DNA of 64,000 bases from Pseudocitrobacter corydidari (GCF_021172065.1 NZ_CP087880.1:803111-867110); one strand, 5' to 3'; counted from the first letter of the stretch, positions 19,721 to 28,409 are shown. The notes: generated by a model not told the origin, from the letters alone. A program made the numbers and translations.

Positions 19721-20930
19721 AGCCCACGGCAGGCAAAAGGTTTGCCGCTATCGCTACCTGTATTGCAATCACTGCAATTCCACAGGCAAACACGAACCAT
19801 AACGCGGGGGTGCCGCCTGCGACGCGATATCCCCCTTGTGGGTGATGTTTACGGCTCTGCATCGTCAGTAGTGACGGGATAATCAATGCCAGCACCGCCA
19901 GCGCAACGCCCGCGTAACCCAGCGCCATCACAAAACCACGCGGATAGAAAAGGGCGAATGCCAGCGGCGGCAGGAAGGTGATGCCACCCGTTTGCAGGCG
20001 GCCACGCACGCCATTCTGACGCTGGAACAGATCCGCCAGGTAATCAAATAGCCCCAGAGCAACGCCGAGGAAAGAGGTCGCCAGCGCCAGATCGGCAAAC
20101 AGGTGTACGGCCAGCTCGACGTGGGCCGAAGCCACCACGGCGCGAATGGCTTCCAGCAGACCGTTCAGCCCGGTATGTTGCGCCATCAACCCGGCAAAGA
20201 CGCCAGACTCAATGCTGCCAAGCGTCGCCAGCTGCCAGAAAAGATAAGCGACCAGCGGAATGAAGCTGCCAATCATAAACACGCGGCGCAGCTTGCGAAT
20301 ATCGCCATTCATGTAGCTCACAATGCTGGGTACACTGCCGTGGAAACCGAATGAGGTAAAAATCACCGGAATGGCCGACAGCGCCAGGCCCTGTTGCAAT
20401 GGCAGGGTTAGCAAATTGATTTTATGAATGTGCGGTAGCAGCAGCGCCAGCATCACCACCAGAAAAATAATCTTGGCGCTGAACAGAAAACGGTTGAAAA
20501 GGTCGACCAGCGATGTGCCAATGCAAATCACCGTGCCGCCGATTGCCGTAAACAGCAGTACGCCAATGGCGGGCGGCATATCAACCGAGAACCACTGACT
20601 GAGGCTGGAGGCCAGCAGTTCACCCGCACCGCTGATATAGGCGGCAGTCAGGGCGTACATTAAAAATAACATGCTGAAACCCGTTACCCACTGACCATAG
20701 CGACCCAGATAACGTTGTGCCAGGGAGCCCAGGCCGGTATCGGCAGGCACGTGTTGATACACTTCCAGCAGCAGGAGGGCGGTGTAGCACATCAACGCCC
20801 AGAGCCCAATTAACAGCACCAGCGTCACGCCAAAGCCAACGCCAGCCGCAGCCAGCGGCATCGCCAGCATCCCTGCACCAATAGTGGTGCCCGCTACGAT
20901 TAAAATACTCCCCAGGGTACGGTTCTTCAC
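19719..20930 (-). CDS. tyrP: Tyrosine-specific proton symporter
   Basis: 403 residues, as in E. coli TyrP, an ArAAP (HAAAP) family inner-membrane permease with about 11 helices. The N-terminus [21 protein letters not shown] is the family signature. The start is GTG at 20930-20928 (VKNRTLGS, read as Met), preceded by AGAGGA; a longer reading from an upstream ATG would add 25 residues that no relative has and would cover the promoter. Regulation by TyrR is written into the upstream DNA (see the two boxes and promoter). Confidence 0.97.
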   Translation of the reverse strand: MKNRTLGSILIVAGTTIGAGMLAMPLAAAGVGFGVTLVLLIGLWALMCYTALLLLEVYQHVPADTGLGSLAQRYLGRYGQWVTGFSMLFLMYALTAAYISGAGELLASSLSQWFSVDMPPAIGVLLFTAIGGTVICIGTSLVDLFNRFLFSAKIIFLVVMLALLLPHIHKINLLTLPLQQGLALSAIPVIFTSFGFHGSVPSIVSYMNGDIRKLRRVFMIGSFIPLVAYLFWQLATLGSIESGVFAGLMAQHTGLNGLLEAIRAVVASAHVELAVHLFADLALATSFLGVALGLFDYLADLFQRQNGVRGRLQTGGITFLPPLAFALFYPRGFVMALGYAGVALAVLALIIPSLLTMQSRKHHPQGGYRVAGGTPALWFVFACGIAVIAIQVAIAANLLPAVG

Positions 20931-20976
20931 GCTTTCCTCTGCTACAGCACGTATATGCGACACAAATATGTCGCGC

Positions 20977-21005
20977 AGGTTATGTGAAACCAGACGATTC
21001 GTCAA
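20977..21005 (-). promoter_or_regulatory. Sigma-70 promoter of tyrP
   Basis: On the - strand TTGACG (21005-21000), 17-nt spacer, TAACCT (20982-20977). The -35 lies inside the weak TyrR box, as in E. coli tyrP. Confidence 0.7.
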
Positions 21006-21017
21006 ATCACGATTACA
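21000..21017 (-). promoter_or_regulatory. Weak TyrR box overlapping the tyrP -35
   Basis: Reads TGTAAT-N6-TTGACG on the - strand, against the TyrR consensus TGTAAA-N6-TTTACA. Occupancy here, with tyrosine, would block RNA polymerase. Confidence 0.7.
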
Positions 21018-21022
21018 GTGTG

Positions 21023-21040
21023 TGTAATAATAAGTTTACG
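21023..21040 (-). promoter_or_regulatory. Strong TyrR box of tyrP
   Basis: TGTAAT-N6-TTTACG in the + reading, two mismatches to TGTAAA-N6-TTTACA. It is upstream of and adjacent to the weak box (centres 23 nt apart), the E. coli tyrP arrangement that permits activation by phenylalanine and repression by tyrosine. Confidence 0.8.
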
Positions 21041-21124
21041 AAAAAGGCGAGGAACGAAAGCCTGCGCTAGCGCAAAACAGGTAAGTCAAATGCAGGTTAT
21101 TGTGCGGTTTTTAGCGGAGGCATT

Positions 21125-21364
21125 ATGGAATCTATTCACGGTCATGAAGTACTGAATATGATGATCGCATCGGGTGAGTCTTATTCAACAGAAAGTCTGG
21201 TGGCGGCGATTGAAAGTCGTTTTGGCGAGAGCGCGCGTTTTCATACCTGTTCGGCAGAGAATATGTCTGCGGCTGAGCTGGTGGCTTTTCTGGCGAAAAA
21301 AGGCAAGTTTATTCCGGCGGACGCGGGCTTCACAACGGCGGAAAGTAAAATCTGTCGACATTAA
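21125..21364 (+). CDS. yecH: YecH family metal-binding-like small protein
   Basis: 79 residues, matching E. coli YecH in length and in the conserved start MESIHGHEVLNMMIASGESY and end SKICRH. It keeps Cys in FHTCSAENMSA and ICRH plus several His, suggesting metal binding; the function is not known. GGAGG lies just upstream of the ATG. It sits between tyrP and ftnA as in E. coli. Confidence 0.95.
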   Translation: MESIHGHEVLNMMIASGESYSTESLVAAIESRFGESARFHTCSAENMSAAELVAFLAKKGKFIPADAGFTTAESKICRH

Positions 21365-21367
21365 TAA

Positions 21368-21391
21368 GCAGCGGCGAATTAACGCCGCTGC
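21368..21391. terminator. Hairpin between convergent yecH and ftnA
   Basis: GCAGCGGCG (21368-21376) pairs with CGCCGCTGC (21383-21391), loop AATTAA. Short T-containing stretch (CTGTTAATTAATT) after it. Confidence 0.6.
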
Positions 21392-21398
21392 CTGTTAA

Positions 21399-21896
21399 TT
21401 AATTCTGCGTATCGAGCGTAGAAAGCTCTTTATCAATAAAGTAGAGGCCTTCACCGCTTTTACCGGCGAGGGTCAGTTTATCAATCACAGATTTAAACAG
21501 TTTCTCTTCTTCGTGCTGCTCAGCCACATACCATTGCAGGAAGTTAAAGGTTGGGTAATCCTGATTGGTCATCGCGGCATGCGCCAGTTCATTGATTTTA
21601 GACGTGATCAGCTGTTCATGCTCGTAGGTGGCGCGGAACAGATCGTCCAGCGATGCATATTCTGCTACCGGCGAGGCGACGCTGTTGATGCAGGGCAGGC
21701 TGCCGGTATCAGTCAGGTAATCGAACAGACGCTGCATATGCTGCATCTCTTCTTGTGCGTGGCGACGCAGAAATGCCGCAGCCCCTTCAAAACTATTGAA
21801 GCTGCACCAGGCGCTCATCTGTTGGTAAAGCAGGGAGGAATAAAGCTCGAGATTCATTTGTTGGTTTAATTTCTCGATCATTTCCGCTTTTAACAT
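21399..21896 (-). CDS. ftnA: Ferritin A, main iron store
   Basis: 165 residues, the E. coli FtnA length. A ferritin four-helix bundle with ferroxidase-centre ligands visible: E17 in [15 protein letters not shown]49/E50 and H53 in [14 protein letters not shown]94 in YEHEQLI, and Q127/E130 in AEQHEEEK. It stores ferric iron in a 24-subunit shell. Iron-Fur regulated in E. coli by relief of H-NS repression; the upstream 150 nt are AT-rich, in line with that. Confidence 0.97.
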   Translation of the reverse strand: MLKAEMIEKLNQQMNLELYSSLLYQQMSAWCSFNSFEGAAAFLRRHAQEEMQHMQRLFDYLTDTGSLPCINSVASPVAEYASLDDLFRATYEHEQLITSKINELAHAAMTNQDYPTFNFLQWYVAEQHEEEKLFKSVIDKLTLAGKSGEGLYFIDKELSTLDTQN

Positions 21897-22030
21897 TGTC
21901 AGACTCCATAAAGCTGTTAATTAATTATGGAGGAACTATAAGTTGTTATTAAATTATTTGCAAAAGGTAAAAATAAAAATTTTTATTTAATAATGCGAAT
22001 GGGAATAAAACGCATTGGCATAATAATATC

Positions 22031-22048
22031 GCCGGAGTTTATTCCGGC
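22031..22048 (-). terminator. Putative terminator of yecR
   Basis: GCCGGA/TCCGGC stem (22031-22036, 22043-22048) 8 nt beyond the yecR stop, with GATATTATTA after it on the - strand. Confidence 0.5.
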
Positions 22049-22055
22049 ATATAAT

Positions 22056-22394
22056 TTAATTCCAGGCCGGCGCAACTGGCGTAACGGCGATCCCCCTGCA
22101 CTGATACTGCAGCGTCACGCTTTCATTAATACATAATGGCCCGCTGCTGCTGACGCAGGTGGTAATGGGCTGTCCATAGGCAAAGGCGGTGGCATAACCC
22201 ATTTGCTGGCAGGCATTGGTCGCGGTGCCGTTAACAACGTAGTCGTCGGTTTTTGCGTTCTGCAACATCGCCTGGCCATATGTCAGCCGTACGATCCCGC
22301 TGGTCGCATCCATTTCGCTTACGGTAGCCTGTCGGTGCACGCTACAGGCGGAAAGCACCAGCACGATAGCGCTAATCGGGAAAAGAGTTTTCAT
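22056..22394 (-). CDS. yecR: YecR family lipoprotein
   Basis: 112 residues. Signal peptide with lipobox LSAC (Cys17), so a lipoprotein; Ser at +2 suggests outer-membrane sorting. The middle matches E. coli YecR (VSEMDATSGIVRLTYGQAML, ACQQMGYATAFAYGQPI). Five further Cys in the C-terminal half. In E. coli yecR is an FlhDC/FliA-regulated gene of unknown function; I could not find a good sigma-28 site immediately upstream here. E. coli has azuC next; here two extra genes intervene. Confidence 0.9.
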   Translation of the reverse strand: MKTLFPISAIVLVLSACSVHRQATVSEMDATSGIVRLTYGQAMLQNAKTDDYVVNGTATNACQQMGYATAFAYGQPITTCVSSSGPLCINESVTLQYQCRGIAVTPVAPAWN

Positions 22395-22647
22395 GATAGT
22401 ACTCGAGGCAATCTTTCATTGCTCTATCCTGGCACATGCAAACGCGGACAATCCTCCGAATAAAGACGATAACGTTACTTTCTTAAGGCGACGATCTTCG
22501 ACCTGGTAAGAAAAAATGTGAGCCTTGCTGTGAATTTTAAAACCATTTTTCATAAAATTTGAAAGTATGTTTGCAAGGTTGTAAGGTTGATACATTGTTA
22601 TCGTACCCTTGCGGGAGACGCCCGCGCTGCATTCAGGAGAGGAAAGA

Positions 22648-23286
22648 ATGAAAATTGCACTGATGATGGAAAACAGCCAGGCCAGCAAAAACGCCATCAT
22701 TCATAATGAGTTAAAAGCGGTTGCCGATGAAAAAGGCTTCCCGGTTTTCAACGTGGGTATGAGCGATGAGAACGACCATCATCTGACCTACATTCATCTG
22801 GGTATCATGGCCAGCATCCTGCTGAATTCCAAAGCGGTTGACTTCGTGGTGACTGGTTGCGGCACCGGCCAGGGCGCGCTGATGTCTCTGAACATTCATC
22901 CGGGCGTGGTGTGCGGTTACTGCATCGACCCGGCTGATGCCTTCCTGTTCGCGCAGATCAACAACGGTAACGCACTTTCTCTGCCATTCGCCAAAGGCTT
23001 CGGTTGGGGCGCGGAACTGAACGTGCGCTTTATCTTTGAAAAAGCGTTCACCGGTCGTAACGGTGAAGGCTATCCGCCAGAGCGTAAAGAACCGCAGGTG
23101 CGTAACGCGGGTATTCTGAACCAGGTGAAAGCAGCGGTAGTGAAAGAAAACTATCTGGATACGCTGCGCGCCATTGATCCGGAACTGGTGAAAACCGCCG
23201 TTTCTGGCCAACGTTTCCAGCAGTGCTTCTTCGAAAATTGCCAGAATAAAGAGATCGAAGCGTTCGTGCGCCAGATCCTCGGCTAA
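22648..23286 (+). CDS. RpiB/LacA/LacB family sugar-phosphate isomerase
   Basis: 212 residues, about 60 longer than RpiB itself. The N-terminal Rossmann-like half carries the active-site loop VTGCGTGQGALM (C71), the equivalent of the RpiB Cys that opens and isomerises the sugar phosphate, and HPGVVCGYC for the second sheet. The usual N-terminal 'ADHAG' substrate motif is replaced by MMENSQASKN, so the substrate probably is not ribose-5-phosphate. The extra C-terminal part (about 150-212) is Lys/Gln/Glu-rich with FFENCQNKEIEAF. AGGAGAGGAAAG gives a strong ribosome site. It is not present at this place in K-12. Confidence 0.85.
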   Translation: MKIALMMENSQASKNAIIHNELKAVADEKGFPVFNVGMSDENDHHLTYIHLGIMASILLNSKAVDFVVTGCGTGQGALMSLNIHPGVVCGYCIDPADAFLFAQINNGNALSLPFAKGFGWGAELNVRFIFEKAFTGRNGEGYPPERKEPQVRNAGILNQVKAAVVKENYLDTLRAIDPELVKTAVSGQRFQQCFFENCQNKEIEAFVRQILG

Positions 23287-23298
23287 TTTTGCATGATA

Positions 23299-23328
23299 TA
23301 AAAATCCCCACCTGCGTGGGGATTTTTG
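23299..23328. terminator. Bidirectional terminator between the isomerase and the exporter
   Basis: AAAATCCCCAC, loop CTGC, GTGGGGATTTTTG, with A and T runs. It closes two convergent genes. Confidence 0.92.
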
Positions 23329-23331
23329 TTT

Positions 23332-24756
23332 CTACGCCTTCACTTTTTTGGATACCGACACACCGGCATCTTTAGTCAGCCGCAGGGTATCTATCATCCC
23401 AATCAGGCAGATAATGGCGATAAACACAAACGCCAGCCTGAAGCTGATTCCCGGCATTGTGCCGAGCGCCAGCACCTCGCTGACTTTCTCCCCCAGACGT
23501 ATACCGATTGCCCCGAGGGTGATGCCAAGCCCAATGGCTAACTGGCTGGCGGTGCTGAACAACGTATTGGCATAGCTCATCTGCGGACCGGGCACGTCGG
23601 CAAAAGCCAGGGTGCTCACACCGGTGAACTGGATGGAGCGGAATACGCCGCCTAAATAAAGCACCAGCAATATGGCCCATATGGGCGTTTGTGGTGTTAA
23701 AAATGCGCAGGCGGTCAGGGCCAGCACGTTCAATGCGCCATTGATCAGTAACAGGCGGCGGAAACCGAGCCAGCGAATCAACGGCGTGGTAGCGGGTTTG
23801 ATGGTCAGATTGCCGACGAATACCGCCAGCACCAGCAGCCCGGAATGGAATGGATCCATCCCAAAACCGACCTGAAAAAGCAGCGGCAGCAGGAACGGTA
23901 CCGCACTGATTGAGGCGCGGAACAGCGAACCGCCGTACATCGTCACACGGAAGGTGGGAACCTTCAGCGCGTCCAGGCGGATCATCGGCCATTTTGCCCG
24001 CCGGAAATGGTACAGCGAGTAATAAAACGCCAGCCCGCCAAGAATAAACAGTGTCAGCACCAGCCCGTTTTGCTGGGTTTGCCCGCCCAGCGCCTCCATG
24101 GCGCACACCAGGCTCACCATCGCCACCGACGTGGCGAGAAAACCGGGCAGGTCAAAGGGGCGGCGTTCGTCATCGCGTATATCCGGAATGATACGTAGCG
24201 ACAGCAAAATGGCGATAATACCCAGTGGAACGTTAATAAAGAAGATCCACCGCCAGTCGGCGACGCTGGTGATAAACCCGCCGAGCGGCGGCCCGATAAT
24301 GGGCGCGATGAGCGCGGGCCAGGTTAGCGTGGCGATGGCCGTAATAAGCAGATGTTTTGGCGTGGTACGCAGAACCGCCAGACGCCCGACGGGCACCATG
24401 AGCGCGCCGCCCATCCCCTGAAGAATGCGCATTGCAACGAAACTGTCGACGGTGGTCGCCAGGCCGCAAAATACCGACGCCAGAGTAAAAATCGCCAGCG
24501 CCAGGGTGAATATTTTACGCGCGCCGAATCGGTCGGCTATCCAGCCGCTGGCGGGAATGAGTACAGCCAGCGTAATCAGATAGGCGCTGATACCAATGTT
24601 AAGATCGACGGCGTCAACGCCGAAACTTTTAGCCATGTCGGGCAGGGCGGTGGCGATCACGGTGCCATCAAGAAACTCCATAAAAAACGCGCCAGCAACC
24701 AACAGAGCCGCGGGCGATAGGCCGCGCCCGTTTTGTGCCTGGAGAGGCTCACTCAT
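23332..24756 (-). CDS. DHA2-type MFS multidrug transporter (MdtD-like)
   Basis: 474 residues with about 14 predicted membrane helices. MFS/DHA2 marks: FFMEFLDGTVIATALPDMA (helix 1, family motif), GWIADRFGARKIF (motif A, about 70-83), RILQGMGGALMVPVGR (motif B/C region, about 108-124). These proteins are proton-coupled exporters of drugs or metabolites; the closest type I recall is MdtD/EmrB-like. It is monocistronic, inserted between yecR and azuC together with the isomerase. The substrate is unknown. Confidence 0.9.
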   Translation of the reverse strand: MSEPLQAQNGRGLSPAALLVAGAFFMEFLDGTVIATALPDMAKSFGVDAVDLNIGISAYLITLAVLIPASGWIADRFGARKIFTLALAIFTLASVFCGLATTVDSFVAMRILQGMGGALMVPVGRLAVLRTTPKHLLITAIATLTWPALIAPIIGPPLGGFITSVADWRWIFFINVPLGIIAILLSLRIIPDIRDDERRPFDLPGFLATSVAMVSLVCAMEALGGQTQQNGLVLTLFILGGLAFYYSLYHFRRAKWPMIRLDALKVPTFRVTMYGGSLFRASISAVPFLLPLLFQVGFGMDPFHSGLLVLAVFVGNLTIKPATTPLIRWLGFRRLLLINGALNVLALTACAFLTPQTPIWAILLVLYLGGVFRSIQFTGVSTLAFADVPGPQMSYANTLFSTASQLAIGLGITLGAIGIRLGEKVSEVLALGTMPGISFRLAFVFIAIICLIGMIDTLRLTKDAGVSVSKKVKA

Positions 24757-24890
24757 TTCTGTTTTACCCTATCAAAATAATCTGCAAATTTTATAATTTA
24801 AGTTTTAAGCTAAGTAACGGATTTGTTTCAGATAATAGGTCTTTATCGCCATTTGCTGAAAAAATAAACGTGATGCATGTCTCATTTTGG

Positions 24891-24918
24891 TTGATTTTTG
24901 TGATGAATGTCATACTAT
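24891..24918 (+). promoter_or_regulatory. Promoter of azuC
   Basis: TTGATT (24891-24896), 16 nt, TACTAT (24913-24918), with a 5' UTR of about 40 nt. The overlapping TGTGATGAATGTCATA looks like a degenerate CRP site, in line with CRP repression of E. coli azuC. Confidence 0.65.
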
Positions 24919-24925
24919 GTGGCAA

Positions 24926-25082
24926 AAGACAATAACACCTGCGTAACAAAATAGGAGCATCACAATGAAACAACGCATGCGCAAAATCCTCAAAAGCATG
25001 TTCGAGAACTATTGCAAAACTTTCAAAGACGTACCGCCAGGCGCTATGTTCTGATAAAAAACCTGCCACGGCAGGTTTTTTT
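24926..25082 (+). ncRNA. azuR: AzuCR-like dual-function RNA
   Basis: The promoter at 24891-24918 and the terminator at 25056-25082 define a transcript of about 160 nt that contains the azuC reading frame. In E. coli this transcript (IsrB/AzuCR) both encodes AzuC and acts as a base-pairing RNA. Boundaries are inferred from the elements, not measured. Confidence 0.6.
24965..25054 (+). CDS. azuC: AzuC small membrane-associated protein
   Basis: 29 codons plus stop, starting MKQRMRKILKSMFENYCKTF and ending CKTFKDVPPGAMF. It is almost the E. coli AzuC sequence (28 residues) and carries the same amphipathic basic helix. In E. coli AzuC associates with the inner membrane and binds glycerol-3-phosphate dehydrogenase GlpD. 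AGGAG 8 nt upstream of the ATG. Position between yecR and yecJ agrees with E. coli apart from the inserted pair. Confidence 0.9.
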   Translation: MKQRMRKILKSMFENYCKTFKDVPPGAMF

Positions 25083-25083
25083 A
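25056..25083 (+). terminator. azuC terminator
   Basis: AAAAACCTGC, loop CACG, GCAGGTTTTTTT directly after the azuC stop. Confidence 0.92.
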
Positions 25084-25149
25084 TGTCTGTAAGGGGCGCG
25101 CTTCGGTCCTTTCGGGTACCATAGTACCCCTAAATGTTAAGGAGCGTAT

Positions 25150-25398
25150 ATGTCCCAGAACCTGACTGCTGATGAAGAACTGGTATCCGACGTGGTAGCC
25201 TGCCAGTTGGTCATTAAGCAAATTCTTGATGTCATCGATGTCATCGCCCCCGTCGAAGTGCGTGAGAAGATGTCCACTCAGCTGAAATCTATCGATTTCG
25301 CCGGGCATCCGTCAGCTGACCCGGTCACGCTGCGCGCCATCCAGAAAGCGATTGCCCTGATTGAGCTGAAGTTTACACCGCAGGGTGAAGCACACTGA
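25150..25398 (+). CDS. yecJ: YecJ, DUF2766 family protein
   Basis: 82 residues, almost the same length as E. coli YecJ and sharing [19 protein letters not shown] and [18 protein letters not shown]. Predicted small helical cytoplasmic protein; function unknown. AAGGAG precedes the ATG. It converges on ftnB. Confidence 0.95.
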   Translation: MSQNLTADEELVSDVVACQLVIKQILDVIDVIAPVEVREKMSTQLKSIDFAGHPSADPVTLRAIQKAIALIELKFTPQGEAH

Positions 25399-25421
25399 TT
25401 GGGTAATTGAGAGGTGATTTG

Positions 25422-25448
25422 CAACCGGCAGATTTATGCTGCCGGTTG
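25422..25448. terminator. Hairpin between convergent yecJ and ftnB
   Basis: CAACCGGCAG (25422-25431) pairs with CTGCCGGTTG (25439-25448), 7-nt loop. No T run on the + side. Confidence 0.5.
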
Positions 25449-25464
25449 TAGAGCGGGGAAGGGA

Positions 25465-25968
25465 TTAGTGCACCTGGTGGTTCACTACGTTCAGCAAGTG
25501 CTGATCGGTTTGTTGCATACACAGGCCCGCTTTGTTCGCACTGCGTACTTCTTCAAGAATCGCCTGAAGTAAAACCCCATCCTGCTGCTGCTCTTCTTCA
25601 AGATTGGTTAAGAAGCTCAGCGTGCTGTCGTCGCGCAGAACCTTCGCTTGTTCAGCCAGCTCAGAAAGCGTATTGCTGCGCTGATTATACTCTTCAATGG
25701 TTTTCAGGAAGAGTTCTTCGAGTGAGGCACACTTCTCTTCGTGCGGTTCGATAGCTTTTACTACCGGGTACCCGCCGGATTTCTTCATATAATCAAACAC
25801 CCGCATCATTTGCGTGACGCTGGTTTGTGCCTGTGCGCGAAGAAATGTTGCGGTGCCGTTGAGACGTTGTTCGGAACACCACTCGCTCAGACGGAGATAG
25901 AGATTAGATGCGTAAAACTCAAGGTTCATTTGAGTATTCAGTTTTTGAACCATTCCTGGGACTGCCAT
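25465..25968 (-). CDS. ftnB: Ferritin-like protein B
   Basis: 167 residues from the ATG preceded by AAGGATATT, matching E. coli FtnB; an in-frame extension of ten codons upstream is unlikely. It has the ferritin fold ([20 protein letters not shown]) but, like E. coli FtnB, altered ferroxidase positions: the second-helix EExxH is replaced by AQTSVTQMM, and EEEQQQDG stands for the last ligands. So an iron-storage role is doubtful; in Salmonella it helps repair iron-sulfur clusters. Tail [15 protein letters not shown] is conserved. Confidence 0.95.
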   Translation of the reverse strand: MAVPGMVQKLNTQMNLEFYASNLYLRLSEWCSEQRLNGTATFLRAQAQTSVTQMMRVFDYMKKSGGYPVVKAIEPHEEKCASLEELFLKTIEEYNQRSNTLSELAEQAKVLRDDSTLSFLTNLEEEQQQDGVLLQAILEEVRSANKAGLCMQQTDQHLLNVVNHQVH

Positions 25969-26569
25969 ACCAATATCCTTATTTCCTGGAAGGGACAATT
26001 CGCGTTAACAATCAGGATTCTTACTTCTCATCATTACGCACGATTACGTGGCGCAAAGTAATCAGGTTTAAATCACGTTATTTACGCGTCAGAGAACAAT
26101 GACAGAATGTAATATTCGACGCCCTCTGAATGTGACCGATGTACGATTCCTGACTCGGCTAGAAAAATAATACCGCGCGTCATCATCTAAGAAAACTCTT
26201 AAGTTTGTTAATTTACGTTTTGTTACAACTATATTCCAGAAAAGGATTAAGCCTGCGCGTGTTACCGTAATGAATTATTACAGCTATCTGATTTGTATAG
26301 TGAATATATTAATATTCATCTTTATTTGTGATCGCGTTAGCATTTTTTATGGACGATCACAAAAACCCGCTTCACTCCTTGCCAGGCATTACGTACTATT
26401 TGTGTGATAAAATGAAACAGCGGTTTATTTTTGTTTGTTTATTATGTGAATCAGACAAACAGTTCAATAGCCAGGAAATTGTTTTAGATCATTTTAGCCA
26501 GTTGTGAGGCAGATTGGTTCGCGCGCAATTATTCGGCCAATCCCCGATTACGATAAAACAGGAGTTACA
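25969..26569. other. Long gene-free region between ftnB and the DJ-1-like gene
   Basis: 600 nt, AT-rich, shared upstream region of two divergent genes. It contains an inverted repeat TGAATAT-N4-ATATTCA (26301-26307, 26312-26318) and T-rich stretches. I see no reading frame with a ribosome site or family resemblance. It may house long leaders or an unrecognised small RNA. Confidence 0.5.
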
Positions 26570-27127
26570 ATGAAACAGGTTGCCGTGCTGTTAGCACCCG
26601 GGTTTGAAGAAGGCGAAGCGATTGTCACTATTGATATTCTGCGTCGTTTGCATCTTGAGGTTGAACTGGTGTCCTGCGCCGAATCGCGCGCGGTGGTGAG
26701 CTATCACGATATCCCGATGGTGGCGGATGCCACGCTTGCGGAATGTATGGATAAAATCTATGACGCTGTAGTACTGCCTGGCGGGCCGCAGGGTAGTGTG
26801 AATCTCGCGGCAAATAAAGACGTGGTGAAGTTTGTCGCCGCACATGATGAAGCCGGAAAATATATTTGCCCCATTTGCTCTGCCGCCGCCCGCGTGCTGG
26901 CAGGTAACGGCCTGCTTAAAGGCCGTCGCTATGTCTGTTCTGGCGACTTATGGCAGGATATTAAAGACGGTGAGTATATTGATGCCCCGGTAGTGGAAGA
27001 TGGCAACCTCATCAGCGGGAAAGGATTTGGTCATGTCTTCGATTTCGCCTTTACCGTAGCGGCGCGCTTATTAGGGGATGAGGCGCCAGTCCGCGATCAC
27101 GCGGACCACATCTACTATCCGTGGTAA
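26570..27127 (+). CDS. DJ-1/PfpI superfamily protein
   Basis: 185 residues from the ATG behind AGGAG. It has the class I glutamine-amidotransferase-like fold: VAVLLAPGFEEGEAI (conserved Glu16 region), VVLPGGPQGSVNL, and the nucleophile elbow YICPICSAAARVLA with Cys103 (C100 nearby). YajL/DJ-1 relatives act as chaperones, deglycases or glyoxalases; which applies here is not evident. K-12 has no such gene between ftnB and araF, so it is an insertion or was lost there. Confidence 0.9.
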   Translation: MKQVAVLLAPGFEEGEAIVTIDILRRLHLEVELVSCAESRAVVSYHDIPMVADATLAECMDKIYDAVVLPGGPQGSVNLAANKDVVKFVAAHDEAGKYICPICSAAARVLAGNGLLKGRRYVCSGDLWQDIKDGEYIDAPVVEDGNLISGKGFGHVFDFAFTVAARLLGDEAPVRDHADHIYYPW

Positions 27128-27179
27128 TCCGTTATACAAGGATTAGTTAGCTAACAATATAGATTATAATGCTATTGCC

Positions 27180-27208
27180 AGGGCGAATTGTCGGACAATT
27201 CGCCCTTT
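27180..27208 (+). terminator. Terminator of the DJ-1-like gene
   Basis: AGGGCGAATTGTC (27180-27192) pairs with GACAATTCGCCCT (27194-27206); a short T run follows. Confidence 0.75.
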
Positions 27209-27260
27209 CTGTATGTCATTTTCTGCTAAATCCATGTATGCAACTACTGTAATTCTGCGG

Positions 27261-27286
27261 TGTGATGCGGCTCTCTTATGGATAAA
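27261..27286 (+). promoter_or_regulatory. Candidate CRP/AraC control site of araFGH
   Basis: TATGGATAAA (27277-27286) is the reverse complement of the TTTATCCATA core of the araI1 AraC half-site, and TGTGATGCGG (27261-27270) carries a CRP half-site. E. coli araFGH is activated by AraC plus arabinose and CRP. The second AraC half-site is not clear. Confidence 0.4.
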
Positions 27287-27419
27287 TATTTTCCCGCTAT
27301 TAATGTGCTAACAACCGTATAGCAATTAACGAAACGGCTAATACGTTGTTTTACGTCCTAATTAAATTTTATAACCGATTATTTCCCTACAAATAAAAGC
27401 ACAAAGGCTGGAGTATACC

Positions 27420-28400
27420 ATGCACAAATTCACTAAAGCGCTGGCCGCCATCGGCCTGGCAGCGGTTATGTCACAATCAGCTATGGCAGAAAATTTGAAG
27501 CTCGGTTTTCTGGTGAAGCAGCCGGAAGAGCCGTGGTTCCAGACCGAATGGAAGTTTGCTGATAAAGCCGGCAAAGATTTAGGCTTTGACGTCATTAAAA
27601 TTGCCGTGCCCGACGGCGAGAAAACCCTGAACGCCATCGATAGCCTGGCGGCTAACGGTGCGAAAGGGTTCGTTATCTGTACGCCGGATCCGAAACTGGG
27701 CTCGGCGATTATGGCGAAAGCGCGCGGCTATGACATGAAAGTCATCACCGTCGATGACCAGTTCGTTAACGCTAAAGGCAAGCCGATGGACACCGTTCCG
27801 CTGGTGATGATGGCGGCCAGTGAAATCGGCGCACGTCAGGGGCAGGAACTCTATAAAGAGATGCAAAAACGCGGCTGGGACGTGAAAGATACCGCCGTGA
27901 TGGCGATCACCGCCAATGAACTGGATACCGCGCGTCGTCGTACTACCGGTTCGCTGGATGCGCTGAAAGCCGCAGGCTTCCCGGAAAAACAGATTTATCA
28001 GGTCCCGACCAAATCCAACGATATCCCCGGTGCGTTTGATGCCGGTAACTCCATGTTGGTGCAACATCCCGGCGTGAAGCACTGGCTGATCGTCGGCATG
28101 AACGATAACACCGTTCTGGGCGGCGTGCGCGCGACGGAAGGTCAGGGCTTTAAAGCGGCTGATGTCATCGGCATCGGTATCAACGGTGTGGATGCGGTGA
28201 ACGAACTGTCGAAAGCCCAGGCCACTGGCTTCTATGGTTCCCTGCTGCCAAGCCCGGATATTCACGGCTACAAAACCAGTGAAATGCTCTACAACTGGGT
28301 AGAGAAGGGCGTAGAGCCGCCGAAATTTACTGCGGTTACCGACGTGGTGCTGATTACCCGTGAAAACTTCAAAGAAGAACTGGCGAAAAAAGGTCTGTAA
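27420..28400 (+). CDS. araF: L-arabinose-binding periplasmic protein
   Basis: 326 residues, three shorter at the end than E. coli AraF. Signal peptide about 1-23 (MHKFTKALAAIGLAAVMSQS-AMA) and then ENLKLGFLVKQPEEPWFQTEW, almost identical to E. coli. It is a periplasmic-binding family 1 (LacI-like) protein that delivers L-arabinose to AraGH. The first gene of the operon; the hairpin after its stop is likely to keep araF mRNA at a higher level than araGH. Confidence 0.98.
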   Translation: MHKFTKALAAIGLAAVMSQSAMAENLKLGFLVKQPEEPWFQTEWKFADKAGKDLGFDVIKIAVPDGEKTLNAIDSLAANGAKGFVICTPDPKLGSAIMAKARGYDMKVITVDDQFVNAKGKPMDTVPLVMMAASEIGARQGQELYKEMQKRGWDVKDTAVMAITANELDTARRRTTGSLDALKAAGFPEKQIYQVPTKSNDIPGAFDAGNSMLVQHPGVKHWLIVGMNDNTVLGGVRATEGQGFKAADVIGIGINGVDAVNELSKAQATGFYGSLLPSPDIHGYKTSEMLYNWVEKGVEPPKFTAVTDVVLITRENFKEELAKKGL

Positions 28401-28409
28401 GTCGTGATG

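Noticed and set aside
20931..21005. TyrP extended to an upstream ATG
   Set aside because: The extra 25 codons would cover the -10 and spacer of the promoter, and the GTG at 20930 has AGAGGA and matches the family start.
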